A DNA stretch of 64,000 nt from JAANXG01 sp034520625 (GTDB lineage Bacteria; Pseudomonadota; Gammaproteobacteria; Arenicellales; JAANXG01). Below are positions 27,586 through 36,838 of the stretch, piece after piece. The translations under genes and the position numbers were made by a program. Positions within the stretch are counted from its first letter, which is position 1. Each line of letters starts with the position of its first letter. The notes beneath the pieces were generated by a model that did not search any database, had not been told where the DNA came from, and saw only the letters and a program-made list of their open reading frames with translations. The stretch covers positions 62,001 through 126,000 of the forward strand of contig JAXHNI010000011.1 of the NCBI GenBank assembly GCA_034520625.1, in the 5' to 3' direction.

Positions 27586-28689
27586 ATGAGTCAATTTCTC
27601 GGCCACTTACGATTCAGCCACGATCAGCCCCTGCGCGACGGGGTTCTGTTGACCAATCTCGGCACCCCGGACGCTCCCGAGCGGCGGAACCTTCGCCGCT
27701 ATCTGAAGCAGTTTCTCTGGGATCCGCGCGTGGTGGAGCTTCCGCGTCCCCTCTGGTGGCTGATTCTGAACCTCGTGATCCTGAACCTGCGGCCGCGGCG
27801 GAGCGCGGAGCTCTACCGCAAGGTCTGGACCGAGCAGGGTTCACCGCTGATGGTGCATACCCGGCGGCTTGCCGAGGAGGTGGCGGCGCAACTGGATGAG
27901 CGCCTTCCCCGACCGCCGCTGGTGGAGGTCGCCATGCGCTACGGCCAGCCCTCCATTGCGTCGGCACTGCGCAGGATGCACAGTGCGCAGCTGAACCGGC
28001 TGATGGTGCTGCCCATGTATCCCCAGTATTCCGGCTCGACCACGGGGTCCACTTTCGATGCGGTTTCCCGGGAGCTGAGGCGTTGGCGGTGGGTTCCGGA
28101 GCTGCGTTTCGTGAACGGATACCACGATAATGAGCTCTATATCGAGGCCCTTGCGGGCAAAATACGCGGTGCCTGGGAGACGACGGATGGGCCGGGCCAA
28201 ATGCTGTTGATGTCCTTTCACGGCATTCCAAAGCGCTATCTGCTCGAGGGCGATCCGTATCACTGCCAGTGCCACGCCACCGCACGCCTCCTCGCCGGCA
28301 AGCTGGGATTGCCGGCCGACCGATGGAAGGTCGTGTTCCAGTCGCGCTTCGGCCGCGAGCCCTGGCTCCAGCCATACTGCGACGAGACGCTCGCGGCGCT
28401 GCCCGGCCAGGGGGTGCGAAGCGTGGACGTAGTATGTCCGGGCTTTGCCGTGGACTGCCTGGAAACCCTGGAAGAGATCGCCATCCAGAACAGGGAGCTG
28501 TTCGAGCGTTCGGGGGGTGAATCGTTCCGGTACATTCCCTGCCTCAACGACGATCCGGCAAACCGGGATCTGGTGCTGAATCTCATTGAGCAGCACACCG
28601 GCGGTTGGCGCGGGTTCGGGGCGGACGACGACCCGGCCGTGCTGGATGAGCGGCGGGACCGGGCACTGGCCCTGGGCGCGGAGCGATGA
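27586..28689 (+). CDS. hemH: Ferrochelatase
   Basis: This 367-residue enzyme inserts Fe2+ into protoporphyrin IX, the last step of heme synthesis. Recognisable segments are GVLLTNLGTPDAPE, YPQYSGSTTGSTFD, the active-site His in MSFHGIPKRYLLEGDPY, FQSRFGREPWLQPY and CPGFAVDCLETLEEI. I chose the ATG at 27586, giving a family-typical N-terminus. Its TGA overlaps the ATG of the next gene (ATGA), so the two are translationally coupled. Confidence 0.97.
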   Translation: MSQFLGHLRFSHDQPLRDGVLLTNLGTPDAPERRNLRRYLKQFLWDPRVVELPRPLWWLILNLVILNLRPRRSAELYRKVWTEQGSPLMVHTRRLAEEVAAQLDERLPRPPLVEVAMRYGQPSIASALRRMHSAQLNRLMVLPMYPQYSGSTTGSTFDAVSRELRRWRWVPELRFVNGYHDNELYIEALAGKIRGAWETTDGPGQMLLMSFHGIPKRYLLEGDPYHCQCHATARLLAGKLGLPADRWKVVFQSRFGREPWLQPYCDETLAALPGQGVRSVDVVCPGFAVDCLETLEEIAIQNRELFERSGGESFRYIPCLNDDPANRDLVLNLIEQHTGGWRGFGADDDPAVLDERRDRALALGAER

Positions 28690-29651
28690 ACCAGAGCGCC
28701 TCAGCTCCGGTGATCCGGGTCGGCATCAGCAGCTGCCTGCTGGGTCAGGAGGTGCGTTTCGACGGCGGTCACAAGCGGGACGCGTTCATTAATCGTGTGC
28801 TGAGCGAGCATTTCGAGTTCGTTCCATACTGTCCGGAAGTGGCGATCGGGCTGGGCGTACCGCGGGATCCCATACGACTGGAACGCCGCGACGGAGATAT
28901 CCGTGTGGTCGGGGTCCGGCAACCCGGGCTTGACGTGACCCAACCCCTGGGCGACTACGGGCGCGAGGTCGCCCGGGCGGACCCCGGTATCAGCGGCTAC
29001 ATACTGAAGAGCAAGTCACCGACCTGCGGCATGGAGCGGGTGAAGGTCTATGATGCGGCCAGCGGCATCCCCGCCGCCGACGGGGTCGGCGAGTTCGCGA
29101 GAAGTTTGATGGAACAGTGGCCGGAGCTGCCGGTGGAAGAGGAAGGCCGTCTGAACGACCCGGTGCTGCGGGAGAACTTCATTGAACGGGTATTTACATA
29201 CAGGCGCTGGCAGGAACTGGTCGGGACGGGCGAGACGGCGGCTGGAATCGTGGAATTCCACACCCGCCACAAGCTGTTGATCATGTCGCACAGCCAGAAG
29301 GCATACCGGGAACTGGGCAGGATGGTCGCCGATTGCGGGACCGGGGAGTCCCGTGCCTTCGGGGCCCGGTACATCTCCGCGCTCATGGCGGCGCTGCGTA
29401 TCCGCGCGACCCGGAAAAACCATGCCAATGTGCTTCAGCATGTTCAGGGGTACTTGAAGGATCACATCGACGGGGAGGACAAGCAGGAGCTCAACGAGGT
29501 CATCGAAACCTACCGGTTGGGACGGGTTCCCCTGGTGGTGCCGATCACGCTCCTGAACCATCACTTCCGCCGCCACCCCGACGAGTACATGCAGCGCCAG
29601 TACTACCTCAATCCACACCCGCCTGAGTTGATGCTACGCAACCTGATCTGA
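28686..29651 (+). CDS. YbgA-like protein: TudS (DUF523) plus DUF1722 domains
   Basis: This 321-residue two-domain protein has an N-terminal DUF523/TudS domain (residues ~10-160) with Cys residues in ISSCLLGQEVRFDGGHKRD, PYCPEVAIGLGVPR and KSKSPTCGMERVK. These match the cluster-binding positions of thiouracil desulfidase-type proteins. A C-terminal DUF1722/YbgA domain follows (FHTRHKLLIMSHS, ending YYLNPHPPELMLRN). TudS homologues remove sulfur from thiolated uracils. The role of the fused form is not established. It overlaps hemH by 4 bases and lies near the photolyase gene. Confidence 0.85.
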   Translation: MNQSASAPVIRVGISSCLLGQEVRFDGGHKRDAFINRVLSEHFEFVPYCPEVAIGLGVPRDPIRLERRDGDIRVVGVRQPGLDVTQPLGDYGREVARADPGISGYILKSKSPTCGMERVKVYDAASGIPAADGVGEFARSLMEQWPELPVEEEGRLNDPVLRENFIERVFTYRRWQELVGTGETAAGIVEFHTRHKLLIMSHSQKAYRELGRMVADCGTGESRAFGARYISALMAALRIRATRKNHANVLQHVQGYLKDHIDGEDKQELNEVIETYRLGRVPLVVPITLLNHHFRRHPDEYMQRQYYLNPHPPELMLRNLI

Positions 29652-29851
29652 GCAGTCGCGGGGCGGCTGCTTCGGATCCGCCCCCGATTGCGTTTCGAAT
29701 CCGCTGGGGGAGTTCCGGGGTGTGGTTTCAGGACCAGGCGGGTGAGTTGGAGACCAGAAACAGGAGGATGGACAGTGCGAATTGATTGCCGAATGTGCGA
29801 AATATCATGGAAAATCTCCGCCAATATACCCGTTCCGGGCAAACCGGCCTT

Positions 29852-29899
29852 TTGTTGCATTGCACAATATCATAGCTGGTTTTGCTGCAATGCACAATA
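29852..29899. repeat. Two copies of an 18-bp TGCA-rich repeat
   Basis: TTGTTGCATTGCACAATA (29852-29869) and TTGCTGCAATGCACAATA (29882-29899) are direct repeats 30 bases apart. They lie in the 428-base gap between the YbgA-like and DUF2726 genes. The pattern resembles PhaR-type sites known from polyhydroxyalkanoate regulation, but no phasin gene is adjacent. The rest of the gap holds no recognisable gene. Confidence 0.45.
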
Positions 29900-30079
29900 G
29901 AAGGTATGCAGTGTCGGCGGGAGCGTGCCTGCACTGCCGCACGGATGCCCCTGGCCCCGTCTGATATGGTAGAGCGCATCATGAAAATGCGTCGGGCAGC
30001 GGCAGCCGGCCGGCTGCCGTGGGTGCGGCAGTCAACAAACAATAATCGTTGATGGCTTTTGAACAGGGGGCTTCCGGGT

Positions 30080-30601
30080 ATGAAATCGTGGTTCAGTAAA
30101 CCGGCGCATCAGGATTCCACCGACCTGCCTCTTTACAAGCGCCGGGGCCGATTCCTGCGGGAGGCGGACCGGGCGTTGTTCGACTGCCTGCAGCGGGTGC
30201 TTGGCCAGGCCTATCATGTTTTTGTGAAGGTGAAGCTCTCGGAGCTGGTAGAGCCTCAGGTCGAGACGGGGAACCGGTTTCATCAGCTGCACTGGATCAA
30301 GGTGCACCGCCAGACGATCGATTTCCTGATTTGCCGGAAGCACGACATGGCGCCGCTTGTGGCGATCCGGGTCCTGCCCAGGACCGACTATGCGCGGCGC
30401 GGAATTTCCGCCCATGACGTCGTCGATACCGTCCTGCGGGATATCGGCCTGCCGCGCATCACCCTGTCGGAAAAGAAACGCTACGACCCGGACGACCTGA
30501 AGAAGAAGCTCAGAATGGCTATGGCGGAAAGCCAGGATCACGCTCCCGCAGCGGGCGGATCCGGTCCGGGCGGTGCCCCGAAGAACACGGCCCCGAACTA
30601 G
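30080..30601 (+). CDS. DUF2726-domain protein
   Basis: This 173-residue protein has the DUF2726 core (residues ~20-135: YKRRGRFLREADRALFDCLQ, VFVKVKLSELV, HWIKVHRQTIDFLICRKHDMAPLVAIRV). The architecture suggests a nuclease-like or RNA/DNA-related alpha/beta fold, but the function is unknown. The C-terminus is a low-complexity Gly/Pro tail. The ATG at 30080 follows a GGGCTTCCGGG leader. It lies just upstream of the AddB-like gene, which may be a functional hint. Confidence 0.7.
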   Translation: MKSWFSKPAHQDSTDLPLYKRRGRFLREADRALFDCLQRVLGQAYHVFVKVKLSELVEPQVETGNRFHQLHWIKVHRQTIDFLICRKHDMAPLVAIRVLPRTDYARRGISAHDVVDTVLRDIGLPRITLSEKKRYDPDDLKKKLRMAMAESQDHAPAAGGSGPGGAPKNTAPN

Positions 30602-30614
30602 TGCACACCGGAGC

Positions 30615-33257
30615 TTGACTACTTCCATCGTCAGCGAGCTGTTCCAGGAGCTCGATCGGGGCGGCCTGGCGATCACATCGACCCGCCGCCTTTCCAGACA
30701 GGTGGAGCAGCGCTACGCCGAGTGGAAGATGGAGGCAGGCGCGGGCGCATGGCCAACCCCGCGGGTGCGAGTCTGGGAGGACTGGCTGCACGGTATCTGG
30801 CAGACCGGTTTCGAGCACCACCCCGGTGCGCCTCGATTGCTGACCGAAGACCAGGAACTGCTGCTCTGGGAGCAGGTGATTCGCCGGCGGGCCCCCGCCG
30901 GCGGCGACCGGGTCCCGCTTCAGCTTTCCGGAACGGCCCGCGCCGCGCGAAACTCATGGAACCGGACTCACGACTGGCAGATCGACTGGCACCGCATGGG
31001 GGAGCGACGCGGCGCTGACACCGAAGCGTTCGTGGACTGGGCCGGCGAGGTGCGCCGGACACTTGCCGATCGTAACTGGCTGACGCCCGCGCAACTGCCC
31101 CAATATCTCGTGAACCACGCCGCCGATTGGCTCCCGGGCCGGGAGGGACCGGTCTGGTGGATGGGGTTCGACGCCATGACGCCGGCGACGCGGATGGTGA
31201 TCGAGCTGCTCGCGGACCATGGACTGGCGCAGAAGCATTTCGGCGATGCCGGTATCGACTGCCCCGGCGCAACGGTGGTCGCCTGCGGGGACGCGGAGGA
31301 CGAATGGCAGCGTATTGCACGATGGGCGCGGGACGCGCTTACTGAGGAACCGCAGGTGAGGCTGGGCGTAGTCTGTCCCGACCTTCACAGCCGGCGCGAT
31401 GCAATCGAGGAGATCCTCGAAGACGTCCTGCATCCGGAACTGGCGTGGCGGGTGGATGCGCCCCGCGTATTCCACCTGTCGCTGGGCCGGCCGCTGACGG
31501 AGTATCCGCTGGTCGGCTCGGCGCTGGACCTCCTGCGCTGGTCCGGGGCCCGTATCCCTTTCGAGGTCGTTTCACGCACCCTGCGCTCGCCTTACGTGGG
31601 TGCGTGCAACGATCTCGACGCGCGGGTGGATTTCGAGATCGCTCTGCGCCGGACGGGACAGGAGACGTTCACCCTCGACTACCTGGCGAGACTCGCCGGC
31701 GAGCGCCCGGGGCTGGAGGCGTTCGCCCGCCACCTCGAAGTCGCCCGCAGCCTGGACACGCCGGAGCAGGAGAATCCGGACGGCTGGTCGGCGTACTTCA
31801 GCGTCTGGCTGCGGGCATTCAACTGGCCGGGGGAACGGTCCCTGAACAGCCAGGAGCACCAGACCGCCAACGCCTGGCGGGAGCAGTTGTCGCGGTTTGC
31901 CGGTCTCAACACGGTCCGGGAGCGTTGGACGCTGTCGGAAGCGGTCGGGAAATTGTCGGCCATGACCGCCGAACGAATCCTGCAGTTCCATGATGACCAG
32001 GCACCGCTGCAGATCCTGGGGGCGGGTGAATGCGCCGGGCTGTGGTTCGACCGGATCTGGCTTGCCGATATGAGCGACACGGTGTGGCCGCCGCCGCCGC
32101 GGCCCGACCCGTTCATCCCGGTGTCCCTGCAGAAGGAGAGCGGCATGCCGAACGCCTCGGCACAGGCCGTGCTGGCGCACACACGCACGCGGACGGCGGG
32201 CCTGATGTCGAGCGCCCGGTGCATCACCGTCAGCTTTGCGGCGGACGATGGCGGCACCCACGAGGTGCTGAGCCCCCTGTTCAGCGCTTGCCCGGAGGGC
32301 GAGCCCGGCGATACCGGCGGTTATCCAGGGCGTACGAAGCAATTGATGCGGGCCGGGCCGGGCCTGGAAACCGTGGCCGACCACCATGCACCCCCGCCGC
32401 GTGATCGGGCGCTGCGCGGCGGTGTGGCAGTGCTCGCCGACCAGGCACGCTGCCCGTTCCGGGCCCTGGCCCACCACCGCCTCCATGCCCGGGACCTGGA
32501 GCAGGTGGTGCCGGGCCTCGATCCCGCCACCCGGGGCCGGCTGGTGCACGAGGTACTCAAGCAGGCCTGGGACCGGCTGGGCGACAGCGATGCGCTCAAT
32601 GGTCTCGACGACGCTGGCCTCGAAGCCCTGGTGGCAGAGGTTTCGGCCCGGGCGCTGGCGGGGGAGTTCGCGGACTCGCTTTTCCAGCGCGGCTTTCTCG
32701 ACATCGAGCGGACACGCCTGGCAGGGCTGCTCCGGGAATGGCTGGCGGTGGAAACACAAAGACCGTGGTTCCGGGTTGTCGGTACAGAGACGGCCATGCG
32801 CCTGGAGTTGGGCGGTGCCTGGTTCGACGTCCGCGCCGATCGGATCGATGAGCTGGCCGATGGCCGCCGGGTGATCATCGACTACAAAACGGGTCGACTT
32901 CCCGCCGTGGGTGACTGGGCGGAGCCGCGAATGGACGAGCCGCAACTGCCGATGTACGCGCTGTCTATCGACGAAGACATCGCGGCGCTGGCGTTGGCCG
33001 GCATCCGGCGGGGCGAGTGCGAGCTGCGCGGTGTCGCGGACAATGTCGAGGATATGGGCTCCGTGAAGCCGGTGGCCGAGCTGGGCTTCCAGAGCATGGC
33101 GCAGATCCGGTCCTGGTGGGAGTCCGCCCTGGGCAGCCTGGTGGATGCGTACCGGAACGGCGACGCCCGGGTGGATCCGCGGAGCACGCGGACCTGCCGG
33201 CATTGCGATGCCGCGCCCCTTTGCCGGGTGTTCGAACGCGGGGATCCAGTGGCGTGA
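30615..33257 (+). CDS. AddB-like DNA-repair nuclease (inactivated helicase plus PD-(D/E)XK nuclease)
   Basis: This ~880-residue protein is the partner of the downstream UvrD helicase. The N-terminal part resembles a helicase scaffold without a clear Walker A. The C-terminal part is a RecB-like nuclease, with the catalytic Asp in WFDVRADRIDEL and the VIIDYKTG strand. Four cysteines frame the nuclease (ARCPFRALAHH upstream, and CRHCDAAPLC at the C-terminus), as in the iron-sulfur staple of AddB-type nucleases. Family members are annotated as probable DNA repair proteins in beta- and gammaproteobacteria. The start is uncertain: TTG 30615 is preferred over GTG 30573, which overlaps the previous gene. 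Confidence 0.82.
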   Translation: MTTSIVSELFQELDRGGLAITSTRRLSRQVEQRYAEWKMEAGAGAWPTPRVRVWEDWLHGIWQTGFEHHPGAPRLLTEDQELLLWEQVIRRRAPAGGDRVPLQLSGTARAARNSWNRTHDWQIDWHRMGERRGADTEAFVDWAGEVRRTLADRNWLTPAQLPQYLVNHAADWLPGREGPVWWMGFDAMTPATRMVIELLADHGLAQKHFGDAGIDCPGATVVACGDAEDEWQRIARWARDALTEEPQVRLGVVCPDLHSRRDAIEEILEDVLHPELAWRVDAPRVFHLSLGRPLTEYPLVGSALDLLRWSGARIPFEVVSRTLRSPYVGACNDLDARVDFEIALRRTGQETFTLDYLARLAGERPGLEAFARHLEVARSLDTPEQENPDGWSAYFSVWLRAFNWPGERSLNSQEHQTANAWREQLSRFAGLNTVRERWTLSEAVGKLSAMTAERILQFHDDQAPLQILGAGECAGLWFDRIWLADMSDTVWPPPPRPDPFIPVSLQKESGMPNASAQAVLAHTRTRTAGLMSSARCITVSFAADDGGTHEVLSPLFSACPEGEPGDTGGYPGRTKQLMRAGPGLETVADHHAPPPRDRALRGGVAVLADQARCPFRALAHHRLHARDLEQVVPGLDPATRGRLVHEVLKQAWDRLGDSDALNGLDDAGLEALVAEVSARALAGEFADSLFQRGFLDIERTRLAGLLREWLAVETQRPWFRVVGTETAMRLELGGAWFDVRADRIDELADGRRVIIDYKTGRLPAVGDWAEPRMDEPQLPMYALSIDEDIAALALAGIRRGECELRGVADNVEDMGSVKPVAELGFQSMAQIRSWWESALGSLVDAYRNGDARVDPRSTRTCRHCDAAPLCRVFERGDPVA

Positions 33258-36200
33258 CGCAGGGCATGCAGGACAGCGATGATCAGGCCGTGCGGGACCG
33301 GGCGCTCGCTGTTGATGGGTCGTTCATCGTCCAGGCACCAGCCGGGTCGGGAAAAACCGAGCTGCTCATTCAGCGGTACCTGAACCTGCTGGGCCGCGTC
33401 GAGGAGCCCGAGGAGATCGTCGCCATCACCTTCACGCGCAAGGCCGCCGGGGAGATGCGCGAGCGGATCCTGGCGGCCCTGCGCCGCGCGGACGCGGGTG
33501 AGAGCGGCACCGGCGAGGTGGAGACCGGACGGTTGGCGCTGGCGCGCCGGGTGGTGGTGAATGACCGCCGGCGGGGCTGGGAGCTGATCAGCCATCCGGC
33601 GCGGCTGCAAATCCAGACCATCGATGCCCTGTGCCTGTCGCTCAGCCGGAGGCTGCCTTATCTGTCCGGATTCGCGGCGCCTTCAGGGATACTGGAAGAT
33701 GCCGGGGCGACCTATCGGCGGGCCGCCGTTGACGCGATACGTCAGCTCGGCGACGGGGATGCCGAGTGGCGTGATGTCCTCCGCCGCTTCCTGGTCCACG
33801 TCGACAATGACATGGCCCGGGCCACCGCCCTGCTTTCCGCCATGCTTGCGACCCGCGACCAGTGGCTGCGCTACCTCGGGGATGACCGCATGTTGCAGGC
33901 AAACCTCGAGTCCGGCTGGCGCAACGTGGTCGAAGGGTATCTGAGGCGGGTGGATGCGGCGTTTCCCGCAGCGCTCAAAGCGCCAATGGCGGAATGCGCC
34001 GCCGCCGCCGCGTGGCAGCGCCTGGAGGACGGCGATGCAGCGGGACCCCGGGCCTGGCTCGAAGGCGAGGGCTTCCCCGCGCCCGGGGCCGATCAGCTGC
34101 CGCGCTGGCGTTTCATGGTGGATTTGCTGGTCACGCAGTCGGCGCCGCAATGGCGGCGACAGGTGAACCGGAACCAGGGCTTTCTCCCGAAAACCGAAGC
34201 CAAGCAGGCCATGCAGGAGCTGCTCGCTTTGCTCGCCGGGGATAAGGGGCTCCCCGGCGTTCTCTACACGGTGAAGTCGCTGCCGGACCCTGGGCTCGAG
34301 GTTGAACAGGCTCTGGTGCTCGACGCCATGGTGGGCGTGCTCAAGCTCGGGGTCGCCCAGCTTCAGGTGATCTTCGCCGAGACCGGGCAGGTGGATTTCG
34401 TGGAGGTCACGCAGCGGGCCAACCGGGCGCTGGGCGCCCTCGAGGCGCCCACCGACCTGGCGTTGATGCTGGATTACCGTATCCAGCATCTGCTCGTGGA
34501 CGAGTTCCAGGACACTTCCGTGACCCAGCGCGAGCTGCTCGAGCTGCTGACCCAGGGCTGGGCGCCGGGCGACGGCCGGACTCTGTTCCTGGTGGGAGAC
34601 CCCATGCAGTCCATCTACCGGTTCCGCCAGGCGGACGTGGGTGTATTCCTGGGAATCCGCGAGCATGGACTGGCGACCGTGCCCGTGGAAGCCTTGCGTC
34701 TGCGCAGCAACTTCCGCTCCGCTCCGGGGGTCGTGGAATGGGTGAACCGGGCGTTCGGGGATTGTTTCCCCCCGGTTTCCGACAGTACATCGGGCGCGGT
34801 AGCTTACGCGCCGTCGATTCCGCAACGGCCGTCGCCGGACCAAGAGGCCGGGGTGCATGTCCATCCATTCGTGGACTGCGCCGCGCCTCGTTGGGCGGAC
34901 GAGCTTGCGGTGCTGATCGGTCGGGCGCTGGAGCGCTCCGGCGATGTCGCGGTGCTGGTGCGCGCCCGTTCCCACCTGAAGCCGCTCCTCCCTGCGCTTC
35001 AGGCAAGAGGCATTCCGTATTCGGGCGTGGACATCGCCGCCCTGATCAACCAGCCGGCGGTACGGGACCTGCACAGCCTGACCCGGGCGCTGATTCATCC
35101 CGGGGACCGGATGGCGTGGCTGGCGCTGCTTCGGGCGCCATGGTGCGGGTTGCTGCTGGAAGACCTGGTTGCCCTGGCGGAGAAGCGCCCGCCCGTGGTC
35201 TGGACGGCGCTCCACGATCCGGAGACCCTCGCCGGCATGTCGTCCCACGGAAGGGAACGGATCGACCGGTTCAAGGCCGCACTGGCCGGCGCCATGGACC
35301 AGCGCTGCCGGTTGCCGCTCCGACATTGGGTTCGGCGCGCCTGGGTGTCGCTGGACGGGCCGGCGCTGATGGAGGCTCCGGAGATCCGGCACGCCCAGAC
35401 CTACTTCGATCTGCTGGGCCGTTACCAGGCCGGCCCGTACCTGGCGGACGAAAGAGCCTTCGACGAGGCCCTCAAGAGCCACTGGGCCAATGTGGAAGCG
35501 CGCTCCGGTGCGGTACAGCTCATGACGATACACCGCGCGAAGGGGCTGGAGTTCGACGAGGTGTTCCTGCCCGCCCTGGAAAGCGTGCCCCGCGGCGAGG
35601 ACAAGCGATTGCTGTTGTGGGAGGAGCCGGCGGACGGGCAGGGCCTGCTGCTTGCCGCGATGTCCGCCCGCGGGGCCGGCGAGGATCCCCACTATCGGTA
35701 CCTGCGCGCCCTGCAGGCGGAGAAGGCGGAGCACGAGGATGTCCGGCTCCTGTACGTCGCCTGCACCCGGGCGAGGGAACGTTTGCACCTGCTGGGAAAC
35801 GTTTCCACTCGGGACGGGGATGTGACTGCGCCCCGCAAGGGGAGCCTGCTGCAGCGCATCTGGCCGTCCGTCGGGGCCCGGTTCCTGGAAGCGGCCGCTG
35901 GGGCGGTGGAACCCGGCGGCGACGACCTCGAGCGGCGGGAACCGGGGCGGGGTCAGCCGCTGCGGCGAGTCCCGTCGGGCTGGTCGGCGCCCGGGTGGCC
36001 CGATGCGCTGCCGGTGGCGGCGCCGACTCGTATGGACGAGCAGCGCGTGGAGTTCTCCTGGGCGGGAGAAACCGCCCGCCACGTCGGCATACTGGTGCAC
36101 GAGCTCATACAGCGCATCGCTGCGGAGGGGTTCGCGCGATGGAGCATGGAACGCGTGGAGGCGTCCCTGCCCGGCTGGCGGGATCGTCTTCACCACATCG

Positions 36201-36598
36201 GGGTGCCGTCCCGTGAGCTGGACGACGCGGTTCACCGCGTCGCGGACTCCGTTCGCAATCTGCTCGAGGATGAGACCGCCGCGTGGCTGCTGAACGGCGG
36301 CCATGACCGCGCCGCGGACGAGTACGAGCTCAGTGTGCGCGACGGCGAGCGGGTCAGGCGGCTGCGCATGGACCGGACTTTCGTCGACGCATCCGGGGTG
36401 CGCTGGATCGTGGACTACAAGACCAGCGCCCATGAGGGGGGCGAGCGGGAACGGTTCCTGGACGAGGAGGTCCGGCGGTACCGCGCCCGGATGGAGTCCT
36501 ATGCCCGGGCATTCCGCGCGATGGAACAGCGCGAGATCAGGCTGGGTCTGTACTTTCCTCTGCTGCGCGCCTGGCGGGAATGGGTATACGGGAACTGA
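33254..36598 (+). CDS. UvrD/AddA-like helicase-nuclease
   Basis: This ~1114-residue superfamily 1 helicase starts at a GTG that overlaps the preceding stop (GTGA), so it is coupled to the AddB-like gene. Walker A is APAGSGKTELL (residues 28-38), motif II is LLVDEFQDTS near 413, and VGDPMQSIYRFRQADVG, LRLRSNFRS, IHRAKGLEFDEVFLP and LLYVACTRARERLHLLG are the later helicase motifs. A C-terminal RecB-family nuclease shows WIVDYKTS. The pair should form an AddAB-type complex resecting double-strand breaks for RecA, acting on cytoplasmic DNA. It is distinct from the classical RecBCD arrangement. Confidence 0.92.
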   Translation: MTQGMQDSDDQAVRDRALAVDGSFIVQAPAGSGKTELLIQRYLNLLGRVEEPEEIVAITFTRKAAGEMRERILAALRRADAGESGTGEVETGRLALARRVVVNDRRRGWELISHPARLQIQTIDALCLSLSRRLPYLSGFAAPSGILEDAGATYRRAAVDAIRQLGDGDAEWRDVLRRFLVHVDNDMARATALLSAMLATRDQWLRYLGDDRMLQANLESGWRNVVEGYLRRVDAAFPAALKAPMAECAAAAAWQRLEDGDAAGPRAWLEGEGFPAPGADQLPRWRFMVDLLVTQSAPQWRRQVNRNQGFLPKTEAKQAMQELLALLAGDKGLPGVLYTVKSLPDPGLEVEQALVLDAMVGVLKLGVAQLQVIFAETGQVDFVEVTQRANRALGALEAPTDLALMLDYRIQHLLVDEFQDTSVTQRELLELLTQGWAPGDGRTLFLVGDPMQSIYRFRQADVGVFLGIREHGLATVPVEALRLRSNFRSAPGVVEWVNRAFGDCFPPVSDSTSGAVAYAPSIPQRPSPDQEAGVHVHPFVDCAAPRWADELAVLIGRALERSGDVAVLVRARSHLKPLLPALQARGIPYSGVDIAALINQPAVRDLHSLTRALIHPGDRMAWLALLRAPWCGLLLEDLVALAEKRPPVVWTALHDPETLAGMSSHGRERIDRFKAALAGAMDQRCRLPLRHWVRRAWVSLDGPALMEAPEIRHAQTYFDLLGRYQAGPYLADERAFDEALKSHWANVEARSGAVQLMTIHRAKGLEFDEVFLPALESVPRGEDKRLLLWEEPADGQGLLLAAMSARGAGEDPHYRYLRALQAEKAEHEDVRLLYVACTRARERLHLLGNVSTRDGDVTAPRKGSLLQRIWPSVGARFLEAAAGAVEPGGDDLERREPGRGQPLRRVPSGWSAPGWPDALPVAAPTRMDEQRVEFSWAGETARHVGILVHELIQRIAAEGFARWSMERVEASLPGWRDRLHHIGVPSRELDDAVHRVADSVRNLLEDETAAWLLNGGHDRAADEYELSVRDGERVRRLRMDRTFVDASGVRWIVDYKTSAHEGGERERFLDEEVRRYRARMESYARAFRAMEQREIRLGLYFPLLRAWREWVYGN

Positions 36599-36647
36599 AG
36601 CCCGCATGCCGGACGGGTAGCGGCTCAGTTTCAACATAGAGGCAGTA

Positions 36648-36758
36648 GGGGGCCGTGCCGGGGATCCTCCCCAGGGCCGCTGTGAATACATCCGTGTACG
36701 CTCTGGCTCAAACGTCCCTGTTTTCGACAGCCCTGGGGAGGGTCCCCGGCACGACCCC
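36648..36758 (+). repeat. Dispersed hairpin element, copy D
   Basis: This is the fourth copy. Arms GTGCCGGGGATCCTCCCCAG and its partner ending GGTCCCCGGCAC enclose the conserved loop (GAATACATCCGTGTACGCTC). It lies about 50 bases after the helicase stop codon, in a position suitable for transcription termination. Confidence 0.85.
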
Positions 36759-36838
36759 GGCCGACTCGTTTTCAAACAGAGCCACTACCGCCGGCGGCTG
36801 TAGTGTCGGGATGCGGAATGCGTTAAATTGAAGGTGCT

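Noticed and set aside
33683..36775. 1030-residue open frame antisense to the UvrD-like helicase
   Set aside because: Shadow frame over unmistakable helicase motifs; no start signal or domain.
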